From assembly GCF_017676385.1 (NCBI RefSeq), contig NZ_JAFFZN010000001.1, positions 248,001 through 312,000 of the forward strand: a stretch of DNA of 64,000 nt, in the 5' to 3' direction. Position 1 is the stretch's first letter. Each line of letters starts with the position of its first letter. Below are positions 41,376 to 49,730 of this stretch, in pieces. Source of the stretch: Streptomyces spirodelae (GTDB taxonomy: Bacteria; Actinomycetota; Actinomycetes; Streptomycetales; Streptomycetaceae). The notes beneath the pieces were generated by a model. That model searched no databases. It saw only the letters and a program-made list of their open reading frames with translations, and was not told where the DNA came from. The position numbers were made by a program, and so were the translations under genes.

Positions 41376-42365
41376 ATGTTCCGTACGGGCATCTTCCGTA
41401 CCGGCAGAGGACACCACAGGCTCGGCATCCTTCCGGCGGCCGCCGCGATGATGACGGCGCTGGGTGTGCTGGCGCTGCCGACGGCCCAGGCCGACGAAGC
41501 CCCGGCGCAACAGCACACCCAGTCCGCCGAGGACACGCAGGTCGCGCAGGAGGTGTGGCGGACCGACTTCGACGGCGCCGCCGGTTCCCTCCCCTCCGGG
41601 GACGACTGGATCATCGACACCGGCCACGGCTACCCCGGCGGCCCGCCCAACTGGGGCACCGGCGAAGTGCAGTCGTACACCGACAGCCCCGAGAACCTGC
41701 AACTCGACGGCGAGGGCCATCTCAAGATCACCGCTCTCAAGAAGGGCGACTCGTGGACCTCGGCCCGTATCGAGACCCGGCGCACGGACTTCGCGGCGCC
41801 CGAAGGCGGCAAGCTGCGCATCTCCGCGAGCCTGAGACTGCCCCAGGTCTCCGGTGACGGGGCGCTGGGCTACTGGCCGGCCTTCTGGACGCTGGGTGCC
41901 GACTACCGCGGCAACTACCAGAACTGGCCCGGCATAGGCGAGTTCGACATCATGGAGAACGTCAACGGCCAGAGCGCCGCGCACGGCGTTCTGCACTGCG
42001 GCGTCAACCCGGGCGGGCCCTGCAACGAGACCCAGGGCCTCGGCAACAGCGCCACATGCGGCGACTCCTGCCAGGGCGGCTTCCACGAGTACGCCCTCGA
42101 ACTCGACCGCACCGGTGCTACCGAGGAACTGCGCTGGTACCAGGACGGCCGGCTCTTCCACACCGTGCGGGAATCCGACATGGACGCCGCCACCTGGCAG
42201 AAGGCCACAGATCACGGCCACTTCATCCTGCTGAACCTGGCGATGGGGGGCGCGTTCCCCGACGGCGCGGCCGGCCACGCGACGCCCACCGCGGCCACCG
42301 CCTCCGGGGGCTCGCTCCTCGTCGACCACGTCGCCGTCGAGGTCACCCCGCCCGCCGCACGCTAG
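41376..42365 (+). CDS. Secreted glycoside hydrolase family 16 (beta-1,3-glucanase-like)
   Basis: A 329-residue exported enzyme. Residues 1-40 are a signal peptide with a basic start (MFRTGIFRTGRGHHR), hydrophobic core and cleavage near AQADEA. The GH16 jelly roll follows (EVWRTDFDGAAGSLPSGDDW, RISASLRLP, GYWPAFWTLG), with catalytic motif G-Glu189-F-D191-I-M-Glu194 and a C-terminal LLNLAMGGAFPD. Four Cys in HCGVNPGGPC and TCGDSC suggest disulfides. No carbohydrate-binding module is attached. RBS AAGGAGCG is present. Upstream CebR/DasR-like boxes imply induction by polysaccharide breakdown products. The likely substrate is laminarin or another beta-1,3-glucan. Confidence 0.9.
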   Translation: MFRTGIFRTGRGHHRLGILPAAAAMMTALGVLALPTAQADEAPAQQHTQSAEDTQVAQEVWRTDFDGAAGSLPSGDDWIIDTGHGYPGGPPNWGTGEVQSYTDSPENLQLDGEGHLKITALKKGDSWTSARIETRRTDFAAPEGGKLRISASLRLPQVSGDGALGYWPAFWTLGADYRGNYQNWPGIGEFDIMENVNGQSAAHGVLHCGVNPGGPCNETQGLGNSATCGDSCQGGFHEYALELDRTGATEELRWYQDGRLFHTVRESDMDAATWQKATDHGHFILLNLAMGGAFPDGAAGHATPTAATASGGSLLVDHVAVEVTPPAAR

Positions 42366-42516
42366 GCACCGGCGCGGCAGGGCCCGGTACGGCTCCCGTC
42401 CCCAACTCCCGCCCGGCCGGGCGCGGGAGCCGTCCGGGCACGAGAGCCGTCCGGGCGCGCCGGAGAGAGCGTCACCCGGCCGCCCCCGTCCCGGGCGCGA
42501 TCTCTATGCTGGCGAC

Positions 42517-43506
42517 ATGGTGGACATACCTCTTTCGGCGCTGGAAGTCGCGGTGGTCCAGACGGACACCGCGGCGGTGGAGACGCTGCGGGACACCGCG
42601 GCCTTCGCCCAGGACCTCGAACGCCTGGGCTACCACCGGATCTGGTACGCCGAGCACCACCACTCGCCCGCGATCGGCGCGTTTCCACCAGTCGTGCTGA
42701 TCGCACACACGGCCGCCTCGACGCGTTCCGTCCGTCTCGGTTCAGGCGGGGTCCTGGCCCCCCACCACGCGCCGCTGCTGCTGGCCGAACAGTTCGCGAC
42801 GCTGGCCGCCCTGCACCCCGGCCGGGTCGACCTGGGCATCGGCCGCGGCCCCGGCACCTTCGACGAGGCCATCGCACGGGCGCTGCGCCGTGGAGCCGAT
42901 CCGGTGACGGATACGGAGTACCGGGACGATATCGCCGAGACTCTCGCCCATCTGAGGGACGACCAGGTCGCGCTCGGCCCCCTGCCGGAGCCCTGGCTGC
43001 TGGCCTCCAGCACCGCAGGTGCCGCTCTCGCCGCTGAGCTGGGCCTGCCGGTCGCCGTCGCGCACCACATCCGCCCCGACAACACCCAGGCGGTCCTGGA
43101 ACGTTACCGAGCGGCATTCACCCCCTCACGCTGGTGCGAACACCCCCGGGTGCTGGTGTGCGTGGAGACCGTGTGCGCCGGAACGGAGGAGGAAGCCGCC
43201 CGGCTGGCCGGGCCGATGGACGTCGTCAAGGCAGGGCTTCTCAAAGGAGCGAGTGAGGAGCCCTTCCCGACGCCCGCGCAGGCAGCCGCCCACCGCTTCA
43301 CACCGCAGGAGGAACAGGCGCTGGCCGGCTTCCGGGCCCAGCAGGCACGGGGCACAGCCGCGACCGTCGTGCGCCGGCTGAGGGAACTGGCCGCAGCGAC
43401 CGGAGCGGACGAACTGATGCTGACCACGCCGGTCTACGACCTCCAGCACCGCCTCGCCTCCTACGAACTGGTCAAGAAGCAGTACGAGGCCACGGCAGCG
43501 GCGTAA
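42517..43506 (+). CDS. LLM-class flavin-dependent oxidoreductase
   Basis: A 329-residue luciferase-like TIM-barrel enzyme that uses F420 or FMN. It matches the MsnO8/alkanal-monooxygenase-like group: YHRIWYAEHHHSPAIGAFPP near residue 40, then LGSGGVLAPHHAPLLLAEQF and LHPGRVDLGIGRGPG, with a C-terminal GADELMLTTPVYDLQHRL. The start MVDIPLSALEVAVVQ is the family N-terminus. It is a single gene ending in a strong bidirectional terminator at 43684-43724. Substrate unknown. Confidence 0.9.
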   Translation: MVDIPLSALEVAVVQTDTAAVETLRDTAAFAQDLERLGYHRIWYAEHHHSPAIGAFPPVVLIAHTAASTRSVRLGSGGVLAPHHAPLLLAEQFATLAALHPGRVDLGIGRGPGTFDEAIARALRRGADPVTDTEYRDDIAETLAHLRDDQVALGPLPEPWLLASSTAGAALAAELGLPVAVAHHIRPDNTQAVLERYRAAFTPSRWCEHPRVLVCVETVCAGTEEEAARLAGPMDVVKAGLLKGASEEPFPTPAQAAAHRFTPQEEQALAGFRAQQARGTAATVVRRLRELAAATGADELMLTTPVYDLQHRLASYELVKKQYEATAAA

Positions 43507-43683
43507 GGCGTCTCGGGTCCGCGCCCGCGACAGCGCGGACATGTACGGCAACGTCTCGTGCCGCAACGGGTGACGGGTCGAACGCCAAGGTCGTCGGCAA
43601 CACCGACAGCTCCAACCCGTTCTGGCCCGGCTCGAACGGGTCCCCCGAAGGCCCGCTCCGGCCCGGTCTTCTCCACGTCTTCC

Positions 43684-43724
43684 CCCTGTCTTCCCCTCCG
43701 GTCCGGCCGGAGGGGAAGACAGGG
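43684..43724. terminator. Bidirectional terminator with 18-bp perfect stem
   Basis: CCCTGTCTTCCCCTCCGG (43684-43701) pairs perfectly with 43707-43724 around a 5-nt loop. It lies between the convergent LLM oxidoreductase and lipoprotein genes. Confidence 0.85.
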
Positions 43725-43739
43725 CCCGGCGATGTGACC

Positions 43740-44192
43740 TCAGGAGCCCTTGAGTGTGTACTTGCAGCCGTGTGAGCTCTTGCCGCCCGCGTTCTTGTCC
43801 ACCGTCTTGCCGTCCACCTCGATGGCACACGGCGGAAAGACGAAGGTCCCGCTGGTCCCCTTCACCGCCTGCGGAGTGACATACAACTGCACGCCCTTCT
43901 TCAGTTCGGCCCCTTCGAGAGTCACCTTGGCCGTCTTCTTCCAGGGCAGTGTCGCCGAATCGAATTCGCTGCTGCCCGCCGCCCATCCGATCTGCGAGGA
44001 GCCCGTGCCCTGAACCTTCAGGGTCACCTCATGGGTCTCGGGCGGCCCCCACTTCGGTTTCTCCGCCGAGTCCGGCTTGTCAGCGCTCTGCGCCTTTGCG
44101 CCGGAGTCACCGCCGCTTCCGGAGTCGCCGCCACAGCCGCTCACCAGAACACCGATCATGACCAAGGCCGCTGCCGAGACTGTCCTGCGCAC
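43740..44192 (-). CDS. MmpS-like lipoprotein
   Basis: A 150-residue lipoprotein. GTG 44192 has a strong AGAGGAG RBS and gives a short signal peptide ending in the lipobox LVSGC. A Gly/Ser/Asp-rich linker leads to a beta-sandwich domain with VTLKVQGTGSSQIGWAAGS, LPWKKTAKVTLEGAE, FVFPPCAIEVDGKTVDKNAG and CKYTLKG, the pattern of MmpS membrane-accessory proteins. One cysteine pair could form a disulfide. An MmpL transporter, the usual partner, is not seen nearby, so its role is open. Confidence 0.75.
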   Translation of the reverse strand: MRRTVSAAALVMIGVLVSGCGGDSGSGGDSGAKAQSADKPDSAEKPKWGPPETHEVTLKVQGTGSSQIGWAAGSSEFDSATLPWKKTAKVTLEGAELKKGVQLYVTPQAVKGTSGTFVFPPCAIEVDGKTVDKNAGGKSSHGCKYTLKGS

Positions 44193-44392
44193 GTTCTTCT
44201 CCTCTGCGTCGACGGGCAAGTACTCCCAGGGCTCGTTCCATGAGCCTAGTGGGGCGGAAGGTTGTCAGTGGGCATAATGAGCCGGGAGAGAGGGACCCGA
44301 CCACTCCATTCTCGAAACGGCATATGCCCGGTGTCCGGCGGCCTTCCCCAACCGGCGCCTTCAGGGCCCGCTGCCCCGCTCTTCCCCGCCGC

Positions 44393-45229
44393 TCACCGAG
44401 CCGATGAGTCACCGCTGTCGGACGAACGTACGGTACCCGTCAGCCAATTCCGCACATGGTGACCGAACAGCGGGCCACCAAAAACAACGAAACCCACCCC
44501 GATGAGCCAGGACTGCACAATGAGCAGCGTTCCGGCAGCACCGTAGGAGTTCCTGCTGCTGATGATCAGGGGCGAGAAGACGAAGTAGGAGAAGATTCTG
44601 AGCCCCGTCAGCCCGAGCATGGTGGCCACCGCTCCCGGAAGCAGACACCGCCAGGAAACCCGACCGGTGAGCAGGAAGTGCTGACTCCACCAGAAGAAGA
44701 GCATTCCCGTCAGAAGCGTCAGTACCACCCTTGCCACACTTCTGGCCACACCGGGCTGCAGCGCGTCCTCGCTCTCGACCTCCGCGAAGAGATATCCCGT
44801 CAGAACGGCGAGCCACACCACTTGGCGCCATACCTTGTGCGGCGTACGGCTCGGCGGAAGGCCCCAGATCTTCTCGTAACCGGTCTGGACACTCGCGGCG
44901 AAAGTCACCCCGAAGAGCGCGAGGAGGACGGCGCTCAGCACGCTGGTGGTATTGATCACCTGGCGCGGCGGAGAGAACAGATCGCGCACATTGTCCGCCG
45001 CCGAGGGATTTTCCAGGCCCATTCCGTTGACGATCCACTCGTCGAAACCGGCGCGTTTGACCGGATCCAGCGCAGCGACCACGATCAGCAGCGGCACCAG
45101 GGCCACAAAGGCGAGTACCGCGAAACTCATGGCTCTGCGCAGGAGCTCGAACTCGGCACCGTGCTGCCACACCCGCCCGCCCGGGGACTTCGCCACACGG
45201 TGCCCGAGGCTCGCCCAACGACGATGCAC
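44393..45229 (-). CDS. YihY/BrkB-family membrane protein
   Basis: A 278-residue multi-helix membrane protein of the YihY/virulence factor BrkB family (formerly suggested RNase BN, now regarded as a transporter or flippase-like fold). About six hydrophobic segments are visible, with SFAVLAFVALVPLLIVVAAL, TLLTGMLFFWWSQHFLLTGR, LPGAVATMLGLTGLRIFSYF and SYGAAGTLLIVQSWLIGVGF. The N-terminus is basic and probably cytoplasmic. It appears monocistronic. The exact biochemical role of this family is unsettled. Confidence 0.82.
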   Translation of the reverse strand: MHRRWASLGHRVAKSPGGRVWQHGAEFELLRRAMSFAVLAFVALVPLLIVVAALDPVKRAGFDEWIVNGMGLENPSAADNVRDLFSPPRQVINTTSVLSAVLLALFGVTFAASVQTGYEKIWGLPPSRTPHKVWRQVVWLAVLTGYLFAEVESEDALQPGVARSVARVVLTLLTGMLFFWWSQHFLLTGRVSWRCLLPGAVATMLGLTGLRIFSYFVFSPLIISSRNSYGAAGTLLIVQSWLIGVGFVVFGGPLFGHHVRNWLTGTVRSSDSGDSSAR

Positions 45230-45570
45230 CCCACGTCCTCCCAGCGGACCGAGCGGCGGAGACCGGCCGCCCCGCGTTCCGGTCCGGATTCCGATCCGCG
45301 TATTCCGGCGTGCGCATTCCGGCTTCCCCGGCCCCGGCCCGCTCTCCTGAATACCCGCCCCATTTCAGGCCGGGTCCGCGTTTCCTGCCCCGAGTACGCG
45401 GGCCCGGCCTCTTCGCTCAGTATCACAATAGAAACAGCGGTAAATCCGCAGCCGCACCGAGGCAAACAGGTGACTGCTCATACCGCGTGAGCCCGCGATC
45501 CGGAGCCGGCCTCTCGGGCGACGCCCCCCGCAGCGGTGTTTCGAGCGGCCTGGATCGCCGCGGCGTCGGA

Positions 45571-45642
45571 GCCCTTGCCCTCGTCGTTGGGGATCTCGGT
45601 GCTGGACCCGTCGGACTCGCCGGGCGGCTTCATCCACACATC
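45571..45642 (-). pseudogene. Short remnant of a GH6 cellulase/cellobiohydrolase
   Basis: On the minus strand about 24 codons read VWMKPPGESDGSSTEIPNDE then GKG, which closely matches the conserved segment near the end of bacterial GH6 cellobiohydrolases (WVKPPGESDG...NDEGKGFD). The flanking frame loses similarity on both sides, so this is a scrap and not a gene. The remainder of 45230-45741 (512 bp) holds no other supported feature apart from the promoters of the divergent neighbours. Confidence 0.6.
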
Positions 45643-45741
45643 GCGGGTCCGGCCACCCCGGCCGGTCCGGCCCCCCCTCCCGCCCCGCCGCCATCTGCAG
45701 GCGCCCTTCAGCCAGCAAGTCCGCCGGCTCATAGTCGAGTC

Positions 45742-46284
45742 ATGAGCGTCTCATCGGATCACTCCCAGGGCCGGGGCAACGAGCCGGCCGCCTCCCGCAC
45801 CCGTGCCCCGTTCGGGACACGCGAGGCAGCGGCCGCCGTGCTGACCGCCACCGTCGCGCTGTACATCGCACTTGTCGCGTTCGGCAACATCACGGACTTC
45901 GACACCAACCGGCAGTTCGTACGCCATGTGCTGGCGATGGACACCACCTTCCGGGACGAGGACCTGATGTGGCGCGCGATCACCTCGCGGGCGTGGCAGG
46001 ACGCGGCCTACGTCGCGATCATCGTCTGGGAGACCGCGGCAGCTCTCGTGCTGATCGCCGCGACCTGGCTGTGGCTGCGCCGCGACTCGCGGCGAGCGCG
46101 CACCGTCTCGAGCGCCGGCCTGCTGATGCTTCTGCTGCTGTTCGGCGCGGGGTTCATCGCCATCGGTGGCGAGTGGTTCGCCATGTGGCAGTCGGAGAAG
46201 TGGAACGGCCTGGAGGCCGCCACCCGCGTCGTCCTGCTGAGCGGGGTGGCACTCCTGACGGTGCACACCACGGACCGCCGCTAG
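45742..46284 (+). CDS. DUF2165 family small integral membrane protein
   Basis: A 180-residue membrane protein with four predicted helices and the DUF2165 signatures ALYIALVAFGNITDFDTNRQ, FVRHVLAMDTTF, ITSRAWQDAAYVAIIVWETA and a closing FGAGFIAIGGEWFAMWQSEK then WNG. The N-terminal 25 residues are polar. ATG 45742 is the first in-frame ATG, and the upstream frame is unsupported. Family function is unknown. A dispersed repeat lies between this gene and the glutaminase gene. Confidence 0.82.
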   Translation: MSVSSDHSQGRGNEPAASRTRAPFGTREAAAAVLTATVALYIALVAFGNITDFDTNRQFVRHVLAMDTTFRDEDLMWRAITSRAWQDAAYVAIIVWETAAALVLIAATWLWLRRDSRRARTVSSAGLLMLLLLFGAGFIAIGGEWFAMWQSEKWNGLEAATRVVLLSGVALLTVHTTDRR

Positions 46285-46351
46285 GGTGTTTCCGGCCTGG
46301 TTCCGCGGAGGGGGCACCCCCAGGCGCCCTTGGAGTGCCCCAGCGCCCCCA

Positions 46352-46380
46352 GGCTGCTCGCGCAGTTCCCCGCGCCCCTG
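46352..46380 (-). repeat. Dispersed Streptomyces intergenic repeat
   Basis: Read on the minus strand this is CAGGGGCGCGGGGAACTGCG followed by CGAGCAGCC. I recognise GGGGCGCGGGGAACTGCGCGA as a very common intergenic sequence in Streptomyces genomes. It supports the genus assignment. Confidence 0.65.
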
Positions 46381-46518
46381 TCCGGGGTGTGCGCGGGCAC
46401 GGGCTTTGTGCAGGTTAGAGTCTCCGACCGGGCCTGATGTGCGAACCTGTGCTGCCCTCGGCGGCGGCTCGCGCCGGGTCGGCGTAGATGCACAGGAAGC
46501 TCAGGAGAAGCGCGGACG

Positions 46519-47430
46519 ATGGACTACCAGGCAGTGCTCGAGGAGGTCGCGGCGACCGTGGCGCCCCAGGTCGGCCGCGGGCAGGCGGCCGGGTACATTC
46601 CCGCGCTGGCCGCGGTGGACCTGGGCGGGTTCGGCATGGCGGTCGCGGATGTGGACGGCTCGGTCACCGGAGTCGGCGACTGGGAGGTGCCGTTCTCGAT
46701 ACAGAGCATCTCCAAGACGTTCAGCCTGGCGCTGGTGCTGTCCCAGGACGGCGAGAGCCTGTGGGGGCGTGTGGGACGGGAGCCGTCCGGCACGCCCTTC
46801 AATTCCCTGGTGCAGCTGGAGTACGAGAACGGCATCCCGCGCAACCCCTTCATCAACGCGGGCGCGCTGGTGGTCACCGACCGGCTGCAGTCGCTCACCG
46901 GGGACGCCAGCACCTCTATGCTGGACTTCCTGCGCGTGCAGAGCGGCAACCCGGCGGTCGCCTTCGACCCGGCCGTGGCCTCCTCCGAGTCCGACCACGG
47001 CAGCCGCAACGCGGCACTGGCGCACTTCATGGCCAGCTACGGGAATCTCGACAACCCGGTACCGACCGTGCTGGACCACTACTTCTGGCAGTGCTCCGTC
47101 GCCATGAGCTGCCGCGATCTGGCACTGGCCGGCTCCTTCCTGGCGCGGCACGGGCTGGGTACGGACGGCTCCCGGCTGCTGGCGGCACGCGAGGCCAAGC
47201 GGATCAACGCGGTCATGCTCACCTGCGGAACCTACGACGCCGCGGGGGACTTCGCCTACCGGGTGGGGCTGCCGGGGAAGAGCGGGGTCGGCGGGGGCAT
47301 CCTCGCCGTGGTGCCGGGCCGGTGCACGCTGTGCGTGTGGAGCCCCGGTCTCGACGTACGCGGCAACTCGGTGGCCGGAGTCGCAGCGCTGGACGCCTTC
47401 ACCTCGCTGACCGGCTGGTCGGTTTTCTGA
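46519..47430 (+). CDS. glsA: Glutaminase A (glutamine amidohydrolase)
   Basis: A 303-residue serine-dependent glutaminase that converts glutamine to glutamate and ammonia. The catalytic Ser63-x-x-Lys66 is in FSIQSISKTFSLAL, followed by EPSGTPFNSLVQLEYENGIP and NPFINAGALVVTD. The second half has LDHYFWQCSVAMSCRDLALA, VMLTCGTYDAAGDFAYRVGL and PGKSGVGGGILAVVPG, with the usual ending near GNSVAG. Length and motif order match the GlsA family, with no added STAS or ankyrin domain. It ends 3 bp from the LacI gene stop, so the two genes converge tightly. Confidence 0.93.
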   Translation: MDYQAVLEEVAATVAPQVGRGQAAGYIPALAAVDLGGFGMAVADVDGSVTGVGDWEVPFSIQSISKTFSLALVLSQDGESLWGRVGREPSGTPFNSLVQLEYENGIPRNPFINAGALVVTDRLQSLTGDASTSMLDFLRVQSGNPAVAFDPAVASSESDHGSRNAALAHFMASYGNLDNPVPTVLDHYFWQCSVAMSCRDLALAGSFLARHGLGTDGSRLLAAREAKRINAVMLTCGTYDAAGDFAYRVGLPGKSGVGGGILAVVPGRCTLCVWSPGLDVRGNSVAGVAALDAFTSLTGWSVF

Positions 47431-47433
47431 GCA

Positions 47434-48471
47434 TCAGACTTCGCGGGGCGGGCCGCTGGTGTCGCGGATCACCAGCTTCGGGTCGATCACGGCCTCCTGC
47501 GGTTCCAGCGTCTTGTTCTCCAGGCGCCGCACCGCGAATCCGACCGCGTGCTCGGCCATGAGCCCGGCGTCCTGGCGGACCGTCGTGAGGCCGACCGGCA
47601 TCAGATGCGAGAGGTGGCTGTCGTCGTAGCCGATGACCGACACCTCTTTGGGGACCTCGACGCCGCTCCGCGCGAGGGCCATCATCAGGCCCATGGCGCA
47701 CCGGTCGTTGGCCGCCAGGACGGCGGTCGGCAGCGGTTCGCCGGCGTCGCGTTCGGCCACCAGGAGACGGCCGGCCTCGATGCCCGACTCCTCGGTGTGG
47801 TTGCCGGGGATCACCCGGATCTCGGCCTCCAGACCGTGGCGGCGCATCGCGGCGCGGTAGGCGCGGCGGCGCTCGGCCGATCCGGGGCCGCGGCCACCGT
47901 CGATGTGGACGATGCGGCGGTGCCCTTCCCCGACGAGGTGGTCCATGGCCTGCCGGACGCCCTTGCCTTCGGCACTGTGGACGAAGTCGATCAGGGAGCC
48001 GGGCATCCGGCGCGAGACCGAGACGGCGACCGTGCGCTGGCCCAGCACGTCGAGGTCCGCTGTGGTCGCGTCGGCACCGAGCAGGATGACCGCCTCGCAG
48101 CGGTGGCTGAGCAGCGCCTCGACGGCCTTCGCCTCGCTCCGGCCCTGAGCTGTCGCGGAGAGCAGGACGTCGTAGCCGTGGTGCTCGGCCTGAGCGTAGA
48201 TGCCCTCGACGAGGTCGGCGTGGAAGGTCTGGTGCACGGTGAACAGCACACCGAGGGCCCGGCTGCGCCCCCGGGCCAGCAGCCGGGCCGCGCTGTCGGG
48301 GCGGTAGCCGATTTCGTCGGCCACTTGCAGCACCCGGTCGCGGGTCTCCTGGCTGGCGCCGGGCTGGTTGCGGAAGACGATCGAGACCAGCGCGCGGGAG
48401 ACGCCTGCTCTCGCGGCGACGTCCGCCATCGTGGGGCGCTGCCTGCCCGTCGCATCCACCTGTCGTCTCAC
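47434..48471 (-). CDS. LacI-family repressor, probable inositol locus regulator
   Basis: A 345-residue LacI/GalR repressor. The DNA-binding headpiece (about residues 14-62) reads TMADVAARAGVSRALVSIVF then RDRVLQVADEIGYRPDSAAR, followed by the hinge helix LLARGRSRALGVLF and a periplasmic-binding-protein-like sensor domain (TAVLAANDRCAMGLMMALAR, VSVIGYDDSHLSHL). Its GTG start lies 275 bp from iolC on the opposite strand, so it is divergent from the inositol operon and most likely its repressor; the ligand is then an inositol metabolite. Tandem 13-bp repeats in the iolC promoter are candidate operators. Confidence 0.88.
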   Translation of the reverse strand: MRRQVDATGRQRPTMADVAARAGVSRALVSIVFRNQPGASQETRDRVLQVADEIGYRPDSAARLLARGRSRALGVLFTVHQTFHADLVEGIYAQAEHHGYDVLLSATAQGRSEAKAVEALLSHRCEAVILLGADATTADLDVLGQRTVAVSVSRRMPGSLIDFVHSAEGKGVRQAMDHLVGEGHRRIVHIDGGRGPGSAERRRAYRAAMRRHGLEAEIRVIPGNHTEESGIEAGRLLVAERDAGEPLPTAVLAANDRCAMGLMMALARSGVEVPKEVSVIGYDDSHLSHLMPVGLTTVRQDAGLMAEHAVGFAVRRLENKTLEPQEAVIDPKLVIRDTSGPPREV

Positions 48472-48627
48472 TCTCCCGTGGTCTTCCCCGCGCTGCCGCG
48501 TTCCTCGGTTCGACCGCGTCCGGTTCGGCCCTGTTCCTTCCCGTCCGCCCGCACGGTATCGCGCGGCTGTGGTGCGCCCCTCGGGGCGGCTGGCTGAACG
48601 CTCGGGGAATCCCCTGCCAACAACCTA

Positions 48628-48692
48628 TTGACATGACATTTGTACAGGGGCCATCGTACTCGAACTAGAGCGCGCTAGTAGAGCGCGCCAGT
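48628..48692 (+). promoter_or_regulatory. iol operon promoter region with tandem 13-bp repeats
   Basis: TTGACA (48628-48633) lies 18 bp from a weak CATCGT (48652-48657). Immediately downstream are two adjoining repeats, AGAGCGCGCTAGT (48667-48679) and AGAGCGCGCCAGT (48680-48692), placed where a repressor would block initiation. An outer CCCCTG/CAGGGG pair (48611-48616, 48645-48650) spans the -35. LacI binding is inferred. Confidence 0.6.
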
Positions 48693-48746
48693 CCAGCCGC
48701 CGCCCCGTGATCCCGGGGTCTTCCGGTGCGAAGGGAATCCAGCGTG

Positions 48747-49730
48747 ATGTCGTTCGAAGTGCTGACCATGGGCCGTGTGGGAGTGGATGTGTATCCGCTC
48801 CAGACGGGCGTCGGGCTGCCGGAGGTCACCTCGTTCGGCAAGTACCTGGGTGGCAGCCCGACCAATGTGGCGGTGGCCGCCGCGCGCCACGGGCGCAGCG
48901 CCGCCGTGGTCACGAAGACCGGCCGGGACCCGTTCGGCGACTTCGTCAGGTCGGCCCTCGCCGGTTACGGCGTCAGCGACCGCTTCGTCGGCACCTCGGA
49001 CATCGCGCCCACGCCGGTGACCTTCTGCGAGATCTTTCCGCCGGACGACTTCCCGCTCTACTTCTACCGGCTGCCGAAGGCGCCCGACCTGGACATACGT
49101 CCGGCGGAGCTGGACTTGGACGCAGTTCGGGGCGCGGGCATCTTCTGGATGACGGGGACCGGGCTGGCCGAGGAGCCCAGCCGCTCGGCCACCCTGGCGG
49201 CGCTGGAGGAGCGGGCGAAGGCGGGTGTGACGGTCTTCGATCTGGATTGGCGTCCGATGTTCTGGCCCGACGGGAACGCGGCGGCCGCTCGTGCGCACTA
49301 CGCCGAGGCGCTGCGTGGCACCACCGTCGCTGTCGGCAACTCGGACGAGTGCGCGGTGGCCACCGGGGAGCGCGAACCGTACGCCGCCGCCAAGGCGCTG
49401 CTGGCCGCCGGGGTGGAGCTGGCCGTCGTCAAGCAAGGGCCGAAGGGCGTGCTGGCCATGGACCGGGACGGCACGGCTGTGGAGATCCCGCCGGTGCCGG
49501 TGGACGTGGTCAACGGCCTGGGTGCCGGTGACGCGTTCGGCGGGGCGCTGTGTCACGGGCTGCTGTCCGGCTGGGACACCGCGCGCACGGTGGCGTTCGC
49601 CAACGCGGCCGGTGCGCTCGTCGCGGGCCGGCTGGCCTGCTCGGACGCCATGCCCACCGAGGCCGAGGTCGAGGAGAAGCTGCGCGCGGTGAGCGGCCGA
49701 ACGAGCCACGAGGTGAACAGTGCTGTCTGA
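48747..49730 (+). CDS. iolC: 5-dehydro-2-deoxygluconokinase
   Basis: A 327-residue PfkB/ribokinase-family sugar kinase. It phosphorylates 5-dehydro-2-deoxy-D-gluconate in inositol breakdown. The N-terminal GRVGVDVYPLQTGVGLPEVT then FGKYLGGSPTNVAVAAARHG is specific to IolC, and the C-terminal PfkB signature DVVNGLGAGDAFGGALCHGL carries the catalytic Asp. ATG 47-49 within this gene start (48747) or GTG 48744 are both compatible with the AAGGGA RBS at 48731. First gene of the operon; the next frame overlaps its end by 11 bp, indicating translational coupling. Confidence 0.92.
   Translation: MSFEVLTMGRVGVDVYPLQTGVGLPEVTSFGKYLGGSPTNVAVAAARHGRSAAVVTKTGRDPFGDFVRSALAGYGVSDRFVGTSDIAPTPVTFCEIFPPDDFPLYFYRLPKAPDLDIRPAELDLDAVRGAGIFWMTGTGLAEEPSRSATLAALEERAKAGVTVFDLDWRPMFWPDGNAAAARAHYAEALRGTTVAVGNSDECAVATGEREPYAAAKALLAAGVELAVVKQGPKGVLAMDRDGTAVEIPPVPVDVVNGLGAGDAFGGALCHGLLSGWDTARTVAFANAAGALVAGRLACSDAMPTEAEVEEKLRAVSGRTSHEVNSAV

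Noticed and set aside
40980..42329. The minus-strand reading frame of the PHP protein stays open for another 1,350 bases.
   Set aside because: It runs antisense to the GH16 gene and lacks homology; absence of stops is caused by high GC. The PHP start is placed at GTG 40979 with a good RBS.
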